Positions 1 through 6,024 of a stretch of DNA of 6,448 bases are shown here, piece by piece. The stretch spans positions 1-6,448 of the forward strand of contig JAJYNV010000403.1 in the NCBI GenBank assembly GCA_021786135.1, read 5' to 3'. The notes beneath the pieces are model-generated. The model searched no databases. It saw nothing but the letters and a program-made list of their open reading frames with translations, and was not told the DNA's origin. Within the stretch, counting starts at the first letter, position 1; each line of letters begins with the position of its first letter. The translations under genes were made by a program, and so were the position numbers. Source of the DNA: Bacillota bacterium (GTDB taxonomy: Bacteria > Bacillota > Sulfobacillia > JAJZYS01 > JAJYTV01).

Positions 1-1049
1 TCACCGGCTGGGGACAGGGCCATGTGGCGGTCATGACGTCGCAGGGTCTTGCCGTGAGCAGTGATGGCGGTACGCGTTGGACCCTGCGCCCCCTGAGCCC
101 GACAAGCCCCGGCAGCGCCACGCTCGCGTATGTCAGCGGACGAGGGCTGTTCGCGGGACCGATCAGCGGGGCCCTCGTGCTGTTCCCGCCAGGCGGCGGC
201 CGGGTTCAGGTCTGGCCCGCGCCGACCCCTGATGTTGCCGTGGACTTCTTCAGTGCCTCGGGCGCAGCCGGATTGCAGCAGCAACCTGAACCTGAGCTGC
301 TCATCTCACGCAACGGAGGACGGGTGTGGCGGCAGATACCTTTGCCAGGACACTCGGGGACGCCGAGCGACGTCGCGTTCAGCGACTTCCGGCACGGATG
401 GCTCTTCGAGTCTGGCGGCGGCGGACTTGCGACAACCTCCGACGGCGGCAAAACGTGGCATGCCCTCGCGCTTCATGCCGGTTACCCGCTCGGTGGCTGG
501 CTCTTTGCGCATGGCGTGGGTCTCCTGCTGGTACAACCGCAGGATGCCGCTCGACCGCCGCAGCTCCTGGCCACTGCAGACGGAGGACACCATCTTACGA
601 AGCGCCGCCTTCCCCGAAGCTTTGCCGCAGGTGGGCACGTCTTGTTTGCCTCGCCTTCGGTGGGGATTGCGGTGTATGGCATCAGCGTATGGCAGACCGG
701 CGACGGTGGGCGCACCTGGCATCTGCTGACGCTACCCACGCATCTCTTGGCTGACGCAGGTAGTCTCACGGCCTATGCCGTCGACCCTGCGGGCGATGTA
801 TGGCTGCTCGACCTTGCCTTGCCCGATGGCATCTACACAGTGGAGCAAATGTATGTGCGCTGGGCTGGGGCCGGCTGGCAACAGATCCGATTGCCGCGCG
901 AAGTAGCATTCTCAGTGCCAGTGGCCCTCGATGCCATCGGGCCGGAGCACGTCGTGTGGCTGACGCCCGCAGGGCTCTTGCTTTCGACTGACCGCGGTCG
1001 GCTCTGGAGCAACCTCTCCTGGCCGACCACGCTGAGAAGCCCCAACTAG
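1..1049 (+). CDS. Asp-box (YCF48/BNR-like) beta-propeller protein, 5'-truncated by window edge
   Basis: This is the C-terminal part of a repeat protein, about 349 residues visible. A GTG at 24 could be taken as a start, but the frame is open from position 3, the upstream codons (TGWGQGH) already read like the first strand of a propeller blade, no ribosome site precedes 24 and there is no signal peptide. The real start is therefore left of the window. Asp-box motifs ([ST]-x-D-x-G-x-x-W) begin at about 57 (SSDGGTRW), 306 (SRNGGRVW), 435 (TSDGGKTW), 573 (TADGGHHL), 696 (TGDGGRTW) and 984 (STDRGRLW). Two further positions look like decayed boxes, at about 192-215 and 852-880. Six to eight blades of a propeller are thus visible. 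No cysteine is present, unlike the next three genes. By analogy with the neighbours it is probably a secreted lipoprotein. Ligand and function are unknown. Sialidase activity is not supported, as no RIP motif was seen. The stop is TAG at 1047-1049. Confidence 0.88.
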   Translation, partial: TGWGQGHVAVMTSQGLAVSSDGGTRWTLRPLSPTSPGSATLAYVSGRGLFAGPISGALVLFPPGGGRVQVWPAPTPDVAVDFFSASGAAGLQQQPEPELLISRNGGRVWRQIPLPGHSGTPSDVAFSDFRHGWLFESGGGGLATTSDGGKTWHALALHAGYPLGGWLFAHGVGLLLVQPQDAARPPQLLATADGGHHLTKRRLPRSFAAGGHVLFASPSVGIAVYGISVWQTGDGGRTWHLLTLPTHLLADAGSLTAYAVDPAGDVWLLDLALPDGIYTVEQMYVRWAGAGWQQIRLPREVAFSVPVALDAIGPEHVVWLTPAGLLLSTDRGRLWSNLSWPTTLRSPN

Positions 1050-1114
1050 CTCGACGGCCTTGCCCGCAAAGCTGGCAACCTCCTGAAGCGACCGTTCGAA
1101 TCATAAAGCCACGC

Positions 1115-1145
1115 GTGCATAGGGAGATGCATCTGATGCAGATGC
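1115..1145. promoter_or_regulatory. overlapping inverted repeats (GATGC/ATGCA half-sites) upstream of the double-propeller gene
   Basis: GATGC occurs three times (1126-1130, 1135-1139, 1141-1145). GCATCT at 1129-1134 and AGATGC at 1140-1145 form a perfect 6-bp stem with a 5-base loop. AGATGCATCT at 1125-1134 is itself a 10-base palindrome, and TGCAT at 1116-1120 can pair instead with ATGCA at 1127-1131. The hairpins share bases, so they are mutually exclusive. The element lies 85-115 bases before the start codon, which suits either an operator with repeated half-sites or a leader RNA switch. Both functions are inference. Confidence 0.4.
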
Positions 1146-1215
1146 GGAAACTTGCGATCTGAAGTGCGGTTCAGGGCTCCTGCACCCACGACTGCGTCCC
1201 GTCTGACAGGCTTCC

Positions 1216-1222
1216 GGGAGGG
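1216..1222 (+). promoter_or_regulatory. ribosome binding site GGGAGGG
   Basis: A purine-rich Shine-Dalgarno sequence ends 7 bases before ATG 1230. It decides the start of the gene: the ATG begins a short positively charged signal peptide with a lipobox, whereas the longer TTG-initiated reading would put 26 unrelated residues in front of it. Confidence 0.8.
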
Positions 1223-1229
1223 ATGCGCA

Positions 1230-3296
1230 ATGATTCCTCGCAAGGCGTCGGTCTTCCTGATCCCTCTGCTCCTTGCTGCCGGCTGCTCATCGCAACCGGC
1301 GAAGGTCACCCAGCCAGCGCCCCCGCGGGGGGTCCGCCGGGCAAGTGCGGCTATTGTGCATCCCCTGGCGGGATCGAAGACCCTGCCAAACATGAACCTG
1401 CTTTCGGCGGACTTCCAGACGCAGTCTGACGGATTCGTCGCCGGTACCTACGGCGCTGACAAGGGCACGACTACGGGTTTCGTCATGGGCACGTTGGACG
1501 GCGGAAGGACGTGGCGACTGCTCACGCAGACGCCTGGTGAGGCTTACACATACCTCGCATTCGCAAGCCCCACCAAGGGACTCGCTGTTGCCAAGGCGGT
1601 CACGCCGTCCACGGCGACAGCCCCCAGCGTCCTGTACCAAACGACCGACGGAGGCAGCCACTGGACCGCGGCCGAAACCGTGCAGGGTTCCATCTCAGCG
1701 ATCGCAATGGCCCCAGATGGCCACCCATGGATCGCCGTGAGCGGACCCTGCACGAAGACTTCCTGCTCTGGAGAGATCCTCGCGCGGAGTAGCGCGGGCT
1801 TCGGAGTCCTTTGGAACGCTCCCGGGCCCGTGCTCGCCCTGGCCTTCCACGGTGCGAAGGCCTGGGCGGAGACGATGGTTTCCTCTTCGGGTGCCGTTGC
1901 GGCTCAGATCAACGAATCGACCGACGGCGGCAAGACCTGGACGGTGAAGGGTGCGTTGCCCATCTCGACATGGGGGATGGTCGGGCTCACGACCGCAACT
2001 GGATTCACGGGCCAGCTCGCGTTCACGTCCTCTGGTAATGGCATCGCATCGCTCTTCTCCATGGCGGGTTGCTCCATGGGCGGGTGCGCCCTGTCCGGAG
2101 TCTATCGGACGACGGACGGGGGAACAGGATGGGCGCCGGTTGCGTCCGTCAAGATCAGCTGCCAGTTCGGTCCGGAGTTGGCTTCGTCTGGTTCTCTTGT
2201 AGCCGTGGTGCAGGGGATTAACCTCGCTGCCTGTGCCGGCCCAGGGAGCACACTTTTTCTTTCGGCGGACGGCGGCGAAACGTTCACCTCGCCCAAGGAC
2301 TGGGCTGACAGTTCAATACACGCAACGGGCTTCATCCCCGGGGGTGGGATGTGGGTCCTAGCGTCCGCGGCAGGCTACAGCACCCTGCAGATCTCGGATG
2401 CCGGCGGCACGGCATGGCGCCAGGCCTTCCCGGCAGTCGCTCCGACGAGTTTGGTCTCCTTCGGTCCTGGCGCTATTTACGGGGCGGGAGATCAGTCCGA
2501 TCCCGCAGCGATCGTGCGGTCGACAGACGGTGGCACGACCTGGCGGGTCCTGTCCTCCCTGGCCAACGAACAGGCAGTATCCATCGACTTTGCAAGTCCG
2601 CAGGACGGGTGGGTTGGCACCGTCCCTCTGGGCACGCAACCGGGAGCCTTCTCGCGCATTGCGTACACGAGTGACGGTGGAGGCACGTGGACCACGTCGT
2701 ACCGACCGCCTGCGGGCCAGACCATCGCGCCGTCCGTACACTTCTTCACTCCCACACGGGGTACGTTCTTGAACCTTGGCGCAGCCTGTCCCGGCAACTG
2801 CGCACTCTTCGGTGCCGCAACAGCCAACGGCGGCGGCAGTTGGCATTCCATTTCGGCTCCTGCCGCGCCGAGCGGCATCGTGTCGGTGGCGTTCCTCTCC
2901 CCGTCGCAGTTCCTTGCGGTCACGATGGGATCAGTGACCAGTACAGGCGAGGTCTACGCGACGAACGACGCAGGACGCGAGTGGACGACGCGCGTGGATC
3001 TCCCGTCGAGCATCAACGGAGATCTCAATATCGCGTTTCCGACACCGCGCACCGGCTACATGGTCGTCAACGACGTCAAGCAGCCTTCGGGTTCCGGGCA
3101 TGCCCAAGTCGCCGTCCTTGCCGTCATGAAGACGGATGACGGAGGGCGCGCCTGGGTCCTGAGGGACCTCCCTGGCGTCCAGGACGCATGGTTCGCAAGC
3201 GTGAGCTTCCGGAACGTCGACGACGGCATCCTCCTGGCAGGCGACACCGTATGGACGACAAGCGACGGCGGCGCCGTCTGGACGCAGAAGCGTTGA
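1230..3296 (+). CDS. large Asp-box beta-propeller lipoprotein, probably two tandem propellers
   Basis: The product is 688 residues. Residues 1-18 form a Sec signal (MIPRK, then a hydrophobic stretch) ending in the lipobox LAAGC, so Cys19 should be lipidated by Lgt and cleaved by signal peptidase II, anchoring the protein outside the membrane. A short Pro/Ala/Arg-containing tether (about 20-52) follows. Twelve Asp-boxes lie at about 88, 138, 230, 294, 345, 389, 431, 480, 531, 578, 635 and 677, for example TLDGGRTW, STDGGKTW and TSDGGAVW. A decayed thirteenth box is at about 186-195. One propeller uses 6-8 blades, so this number implies two consecutive propellers. The last Asp-box is only four residues from the C-terminus. 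There are eight non-lipid cysteines: 174/179, 281/286, 311/335 and 520/524, probably four disulfides. Family resemblance is to YCF48/HCF136-like and BNR-repeat proteins. The ligand is unknown and no catalytic residues were recognised. It is transcribed apart from, or with long gaps to, its neighbours. Confidence 0.92.
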   Translation: MIPRKASVFLIPLLLAAGCSSQPAKVTQPAPPRGVRRASAAIVHPLAGSKTLPNMNLLSADFQTQSDGFVAGTYGADKGTTTGFVMGTLDGGRTWRLLTQTPGEAYTYLAFASPTKGLAVAKAVTPSTATAPSVLYQTTDGGSHWTAAETVQGSISAIAMAPDGHPWIAVSGPCTKTSCSGEILARSSAGFGVLWNAPGPVLALAFHGAKAWAETMVSSSGAVAAQINESTDGGKTWTVKGALPISTWGMVGLTTATGFTGQLAFTSSGNGIASLFSMAGCSMGGCALSGVYRTTDGGTGWAPVASVKISCQFGPELASSGSLVAVVQGINLAACAGPGSTLFLSADGGETFTSPKDWADSSIHATGFIPGGGMWVLASAAGYSTLQISDAGGTAWRQAFPAVAPTSLVSFGPGAIYGAGDQSDPAAIVRSTDGGTTWRVLSSLANEQAVSIDFASPQDGWVGTVPLGTQPGAFSRIAYTSDGGGTWTTSYRPPAGQTIAPSVHFFTPTRGTFLNLGAACPGNCALFGAATANGGGSWHSISAPAAPSGIVSVAFLSPSQFLAVTMGSVTSTGEVYATNDAGREWTTRVDLPSSINGDLNIAFPTPRTGYMVVNDVKQPSGSGHAQVAVLAVMKTDDGGRAWVLRDLPGVQDAWFASVSFRNVDDGILLAGDTVWTTSDGGAVWTQKR

Positions 3297-3345
3297 GACT
3301 ACGGACCAGCACGGTCACGCAGTTCGTTCCGTTGGCGGGTCAGAA

Positions 3346-3400
3346 GTGGAATTCTACCCTGTCGTCCCTCGGCACTCGGACACAGATATGCAGATTCCAC
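3346..3400. other. composite hairpin downstream of the double-propeller gene
   Basis: GTGGAAT at 3346-3352 pairs perfectly with ATTCCAC at 3394-3400. Nested inside, CTGT-(C)-GTCC at 3359-3367 pairs with GGACACAG at 3378-3385, giving eight pairs around one bulged C and a 10-base loop. The two stems are separated by internal loops of 6 and 8 bases. The structure begins 50 bases after the stop codon. There is no U-run after it, so a standard intrinsic terminator is not supported. It could be an RNA 3'-end stabiliser, a processing site or a leader element for the next gene. Confidence 0.4.
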
Positions 3401-3546
3401 CGGACTGTTGGGGTACTTCTGAACCATCACGGCAGTGCGCTACACGGGAGGGTAGACACGGATGGCTCGTGCCTGAGAGACAGGGCGCGTCCGTTTGCGC
3501 GGCTGCGGGTCAGGCGCGATGGGCGCAGCGGCCAACCCTCTGAAAC

Positions 3547-3553
3547 GAGGTGA
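3547..3553 (+). promoter_or_regulatory. ribosome binding site GAGGTGA
   Basis: GAGGTGA ends 5 bases before ATG 3559. A GTG lies inside this site at 3550 and could be miscalled as the start, adding three residues. Because it overlaps the Shine-Dalgarno sequence, ATG 3559 is the likelier initiation codon. Confidence 0.75.
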
Positions 3554-3558
3554 GTGCC

Positions 3559-4869
3559 ATGGATCGCAAGATCGCATTGGTGCTCTTGGGCCTAGCGGCG
3601 CTGCTGGTCCAAGGATGTGGCGGTCAGGTCACTTCCGTAAGGGCCGATACGCTGGTCGTGCGCAAGACGGCGCCCATGGACGGCATGCCCAGCTGGACGA
3701 GGACCGTGAGGAACGCCCGAGCGGTCGAGCGCCTGGCCGAGGTTCTACTCTCGCTGAAGCCTGCGCCGCAGGGCATCGGCACCTGTCCCGCCGATTTCGG
3801 CATCGTCTACCACATGACGTTCAAGTACCGGGACAAGACCGCGCTGACTGCGACAGTCGACGGATCCGGCTGCGAAGAGGCCTACGTCCGAGGACACACC
3901 TTGTGGGCGATCAAGAGGAGCTTCTGGTCCACGCTCGCCCAGACGCTCGGCACGCCCGTGATGACACTGGGCGCCATAGGCACGGCCCGCGCACCAAGCG
4001 ATCTCGCCTTCGGCCAGACGATCGCCTTCTGGGACGAGAGGACCGGCCTCGTCGCCGGGACCTCTCTGGGCGCTCCCTCAGGCTTCGTCACCGTGACCAC
4101 GGACGGCGGCAAGACGTTCGCGGAGACCTTCGCGTCCCCGGATCCGGTCCTTTCCGTTGGCGTGGGCCCCTACCCGCGGGCCTGGGTGGCGACGGGGTCC
4201 TGCGACAGCAGGAATTGTACGGTCTCCCTATACCAGAGCGTCGACGGCGGCGAGTCCTGGGAGCTCATGCGGAAGATGCCGGAGATACCGCAGCATCTGG
4301 ATCCCGGAGGGCTTGGCTGGGGCTTCGTCCCCAAAGACACCCCGCCGGACTCGGCACTCCTCACCCTCACGCAGGACGGCGGGAAGACGTGGCATGTCGT
4401 GGCGAGCTCCGCCACCTGTCCGAAGCGCCCCTACATGAAGTACGGTCCGGCCCTCGCCTACTTCCCCGAGCCTGACGATGGCTACCTCGTCTGCGCCGGG
4501 CAGCCCGGCGCGGGGCAGCAGCTGAAGGAGCTCATGGCGACCCGCGACGCCGGTAAGACGTGGTCGTCGATCTCGGGGGACTTTTTCGCGGGTGGCTATG
4601 CGAGCGGCATCGTGTTCCGCCCAGACGGGCACGGCTGGTACTGGGGCGCCAGGGCGATGATGATGGCGACAACGGACGGGGGTCAATCCTGGCGGACTCT
4701 GTCGCTCGCCGAGCCTGACGTCACGACCGTGCTCTCGGCGGACCTACTCACGGACCGTCTGGGCTACGCCCTGATCGAAGGCCACCCCGTCGGCGGGACC
4801 GCGCTCATGCGCACAAACGACTTCGGCCGGACGTGGACTGAGGTTCTGGTCTGGCCTTTCCCGCACTAA
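3559..4869 (+). CDS. lipoprotein with N-terminal CPADFG/GC domain fused to a six-Asp-box beta-propeller
   Basis: The product is 436 residues. Residues 1-19 are a signal peptide (MDRKIALVLLGLAALL, lipobox LVQGC) with lipidation expected at Cys20. Residues about 25-130 are a separate alpha/beta-looking domain. It has a helix-like segment rich in Arg/Ala/Leu (about 48-66), then CPADFG at 76-81, a YHMTFKY strand, a TALTATVD strand and GCEE at 104. This pattern (CPxDfG, y-x-hxF, then GC) resembles small domains that I recall from uncharacterised actinobacterial and related lipoproteins. The family could not be named. The propeller follows at about 135-436, with Asp-boxes at about 180 (TTDGGKTF), 227 (SVDGGESW), 271 (TQDGGKTW), 328 (TRDAGKTW), 371 (TTDGGQSW) and 419 (TNDFGRTW). 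Six non-lipid cysteines fall into pairs 76/105, 215/220 and 287/312. The gap to the next gene is only 67 bases, so the two are probably co-transcribed. Substrate or partner is unknown. Confidence 0.92.
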   Translation: MDRKIALVLLGLAALLVQGCGGQVTSVRADTLVVRKTAPMDGMPSWTRTVRNARAVERLAEVLLSLKPAPQGIGTCPADFGIVYHMTFKYRDKTALTATVDGSGCEEAYVRGHTLWAIKRSFWSTLAQTLGTPVMTLGAIGTARAPSDLAFGQTIAFWDERTGLVAGTSLGAPSGFVTVTTDGGKTFAETFASPDPVLSVGVGPYPRAWVATGSCDSRNCTVSLYQSVDGGESWELMRKMPEIPQHLDPGGLGWGFVPKDTPPDSALLTLTQDGGKTWHVVASSATCPKRPYMKYGPALAYFPEPDDGYLVCAGQPGAGQQLKELMATRDAGKTWSSISGDFFAGGYASGIVFRPDGHGWYWGARAMMMATTDGGQSWRTLSLAEPDVTTVLSADLLTDRLGYALIEGHPVGGTALMRTNDFGRTWTEVLVWPFPH

Positions 4870-4936
4870 AGCGCCGGAAGAGGTCAGCAGAGGGCTTTGA
4901 CCAACCCGCGCTCATGAGGCCAAAGGAGGGATGGCG
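4870..4936. other. short intergenic spacer with small inverted repeat
   Basis: GGTCA at 4882-4886 pairs with TGACC at 4898-4902 across 11 bases, and CTCATGAG at 4911-4918 is an 8-base palindrome. The hairpin has a weak stem and no U-run, so it is unlikely to stop transcription fully. The flanking genes can be read as one operon, possibly with differential expression. Confidence 0.35.
4925..4929 (+). promoter_or_regulatory. ribosome binding site GGAGG that favours the GTG 4937 start
   Basis: The AAAGGAGG core ends only one base before ATG 4931, too close for normal initiation on that codon. The in-frame GTG at 4937 is 7 bases away, the same spacing as for the gene at 1230. The two readings differ by only two residues. 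Confidence 0.65.
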
Positions 4937-5827
4937 GTGGCATTGGTAACGAGGCTGCTTGCATGCCTTGCGACAGTCTGTTTATCGATGGTGCTGACCG
5001 GTTGTGGCACCACGAGTGGCACCAGCAGGCCGGTGGGTTCACCCGCCTGCTTGCCCTACCGCAATCCCCTGGCTGTTGGAGGGATTCCAGGGTGGAGCCT
5101 TCGCCTGACCGGCCTGCAGCCGATCTACCCGGGAGAACGTGTCGCGCTCCATTCACAGGGGATCTCGTCAGCGTCGCCCAGAGGCTGGGCTTCAGCGCGA
5201 ACGGTCCGGTTCTACCTGATGACCGATCTGAAGAATGTGTCTTGGTGGGATGAAAGCCGCCGCGCCGCATCGTGCATCGCTCGTCACGGCTCCCTTTGGG
5301 GACAGATGGCTGTTCAGGACGGTCACTTCGCTTGGACGGGCACCGTCCCCGGGAGCGTTACCGAAGGACATGTCTGGTACGTAGTGGCGGTCGCAGATAA
5401 CGGTTACTACGCTGTCCTGACCCTCGCAGACGGAACCTCAAGCGACATCTCGACGTATCGCCTGGCCAAGCCCTATCAGCTCACCGTATGGCCGGGTTCG
5501 AGGCTCCCAGCCGGATCAGCGGCCGGCGGCGCTCCAAACTCACTCGATCCCGGCGAACCATTTCGCCTGCACGGTGTTGGCCTGTCTCCATCCGGGTCGT
5601 TTCTCGTCCGACTGGACATACGGGCACCCAGGTTCGATTCGGACGCAAATCTCGGTACCGTGCGAGCCAAGGCGGGTCACCTCGACGATACCGTGGATCT
5701 GCCACGAGTGCTGAACGTTGAGGGTGTCGGCCGGCGCACCTTGAGCCCGAACTGGTCGTACACGTTGTCTCTCTGGAGTACGAACGGTCGGATGGTCTAT
5801 TACAGCCTTCCCGTGACGGTTCGCTGA
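4937..5827 (+). CDS. lipoprotein of unknown function with two similar beta-rich (Ig-like) halves
   Basis: The product is 296 residues from GTG 4937 (298 if ATG 4931 is used). Residues 1-22 form a signal peptide with lipobox VLTGC, lipidated at Cys23. There are no Asp-boxes. After a Thr/Ser/Gly tether and a Cys at 38, two similar segments follow. Half A (about 62-163) opens with YPGERVALHSQGIS and ends with DNGYYAVLTL. Half B (about 203-295) opens with DPGEPFRLHGVGLS and ends with MVYYSLPVTV. Both have a mid-segment of the form G...A..GH....t..lP. The alternation of hydrophobic residues and aromatic strands suggests beta-sandwich, Ig-like domains, but this is inference. Two non-lipid cysteines (38 and 113) could form a disulfide. 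No catalytic motif was seen. It lies 67 bases after the CPADFG/propeller gene, so it may be an operon partner, for example a surface binding or spacer protein. I do not recognise a named family. Confidence 0.88.
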   Translation: MALVTRLLACLATVCLSMVLTGCGTTSGTSRPVGSPACLPYRNPLAVGGIPGWSLRLTGLQPIYPGERVALHSQGISSASPRGWASARTVRFYLMTDLKNVSWWDESRRAASCIARHGSLWGQMAVQDGHFAWTGTVPGSVTEGHVWYVVAVADNGYYAVLTLADGTSSDISTYRLAKPYQLTVWPGSRLPAGSAAGGAPNSLDPGEPFRLHGVGLSPSGSFLVRLDIRAPRFDSDANLGTVRAKAGHLDDTVDLPRVLNVEGVGRRTLSPNWSYTLSLWSTNGRMVYYSLPVTVR

Positions 5828-5882
5828 TCGTCCGATTCCACAACCGTGCTCGTTCTGCCGCTGGTCGCGAGGCGTTGCGGAA

Positions 5883-5911
5883 CCTAAGTGATCCCGATCC
5901 GGGAAGTTAGG
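5883..5911. other. two-tier hairpin downstream of the beta-sandwich lipoprotein gene
   Basis: CCTAA at 5883-5887 pairs with TTAGG at 5907-5911, and TCCCG at 5892-5896 pairs with CGGGA at 5900-5904 around the loop ATC. A 4-by-2 internal loop (GTGA against AG) separates the tiers. It lies 55 bases past the stop codon and has no following U-run, so it may be a non-canonical terminator or the first element of the next gene's leader. Confidence 0.45.
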
Positions 5912-5930
5912 CGGCTAACACGAACTGGCA

Positions 5931-5954
5931 CCGAGCCGGCGGAGGACCGCTCGG
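5931..5954. other. hairpin with GGAGG in its loop
   Basis: CCGAGC at 5931-5936 pairs with GCTCGG at 5949-5954. Two further pairs (GG 5938-5939 with CC 5947-5948) form past a bulged C. The 7-base loop (5940-5946) contains GGAGG, but no start codon follows at a workable distance, so this is not taken as a ribosome site for a gene. Confidence 0.4.
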
Positions 5955-5956
5955 AA

Positions 5957-5999
5957 CCAGTCACGAATCCCGACCCACCGGTGTTCTTCGCGTGACTGG
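5957..5999. promoter_or_regulatory. 9-bp inverted repeat in the leader of the last propeller gene
   Basis: CCAGTCACG at 5957-5965 is the exact reverse complement of CGTGACTGG at 5991-5999, separated by 25 bases. The 8-base palindrome CACCGGTG (5976-5983) sits inside the loop. The 3' arm ends 18 bases before the ribosome site, and its last bases can alternatively pair as GGCG (5998-6001) with CGCC (6007-6010). It could be a protein-binding operator or a structured 5' leader. Which of these applies is inference. Confidence 0.5.
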
Positions 6000-6017
6000 C
6001 GGATCTCGCCGCGGGTT

Positions 6018-6024
6018 GGAGGGG
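6018..6024 (+). promoter_or_regulatory. ribosome binding site GGAGGGG
   Basis: This strong Shine-Dalgarno sequence ends 5 bases before GTG 6030 and fixes that codon as the start of the lipoprotein gene running off the right edge. Confidence 0.8.

Larger units (their letters stand above)
1050..1229. other. intergenic region between the first and second propeller genes
   Basis: This 180-base gap holds no credible gene. It contains the overlapping GATGC/ATGCA inverted repeats at 1115-1145 and the ribosome site of the next gene at 1216-1222. An in-frame TTG at 1154-region would extend the next gene upstream by 26 codons, but those codons precede the signal peptide and are best read as untranslated. 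No clear -35/-10 pair and no U-tailed terminator was found. Confidence 0.6.
3297..3558. other. intergenic region after the double-propeller gene
   Basis: This 262-base gap contains a composite inverted repeat at 3346-3400 and a weaker 6-bp pair (GCTGCG at 3502-3507 with CGCAGC at 3524-3529, 16-base loop). A 65-codon open frame beginning with GTG at 3346 has no ribosome site or recognisable features and is not accepted as a gene. No promoter could be assigned with confidence. Confidence 0.5.

Noticed and set aside
24..1049. GTG at 24 as the true start of the first gene
   Set aside because: The frame is open from position 3, upstream codons already look like a propeller strand, and neither a ribosome site nor a signal peptide is present there.
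1115..1188. tRNA gene or tRNA remnant (GTGCA at 1115 pairing with TGCAC at 1181, a GGTTCA stretch, CCA after the 3' arm)
   Set aside because: Only five acceptor pairs form, the T-stem mismatches, and no D-arm or anticodon arm could be folded.
3346..3543. 65-codon open frame in the gap after the double-propeller gene
   Set aside because: It has no ribosome site, no recognisable features, and it overlaps the composite hairpin.
3495..4475. 326-codon frame overlapping the CPADFG/propeller gene
   Set aside because: It is an Arg-rich out-of-frame shadow of a gene with a signal peptide and six Asp-boxes.
1..4869. Sialidase/neuraminidase annotation from the Asp-box repeats
   Set aside because: Asp-boxes are structural and occur in many propellers. 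No RIP motif or recognisable catalytic arginine/tyrosine/glutamate set was seen.
1..4869. Photosystem II assembly factor (Ycf48/HCF136) as a functional call
   Set aside because: The fold family resembles it, but nothing photosynthetic is in the window and the proteins are expanded lipoproteins, so the function cannot be transferred.
4882..4902. Intrinsic terminator between the genes at 3559 and 4937
   Set aside because: The stem is only five clear pairs and no U-run follows.
206..5843. Numerous antisense open frames of 60-160 codons
   Set aside because: They are complementary-strand shadows expected in GC-rich coding DNA, without ribosome sites or domain signals.
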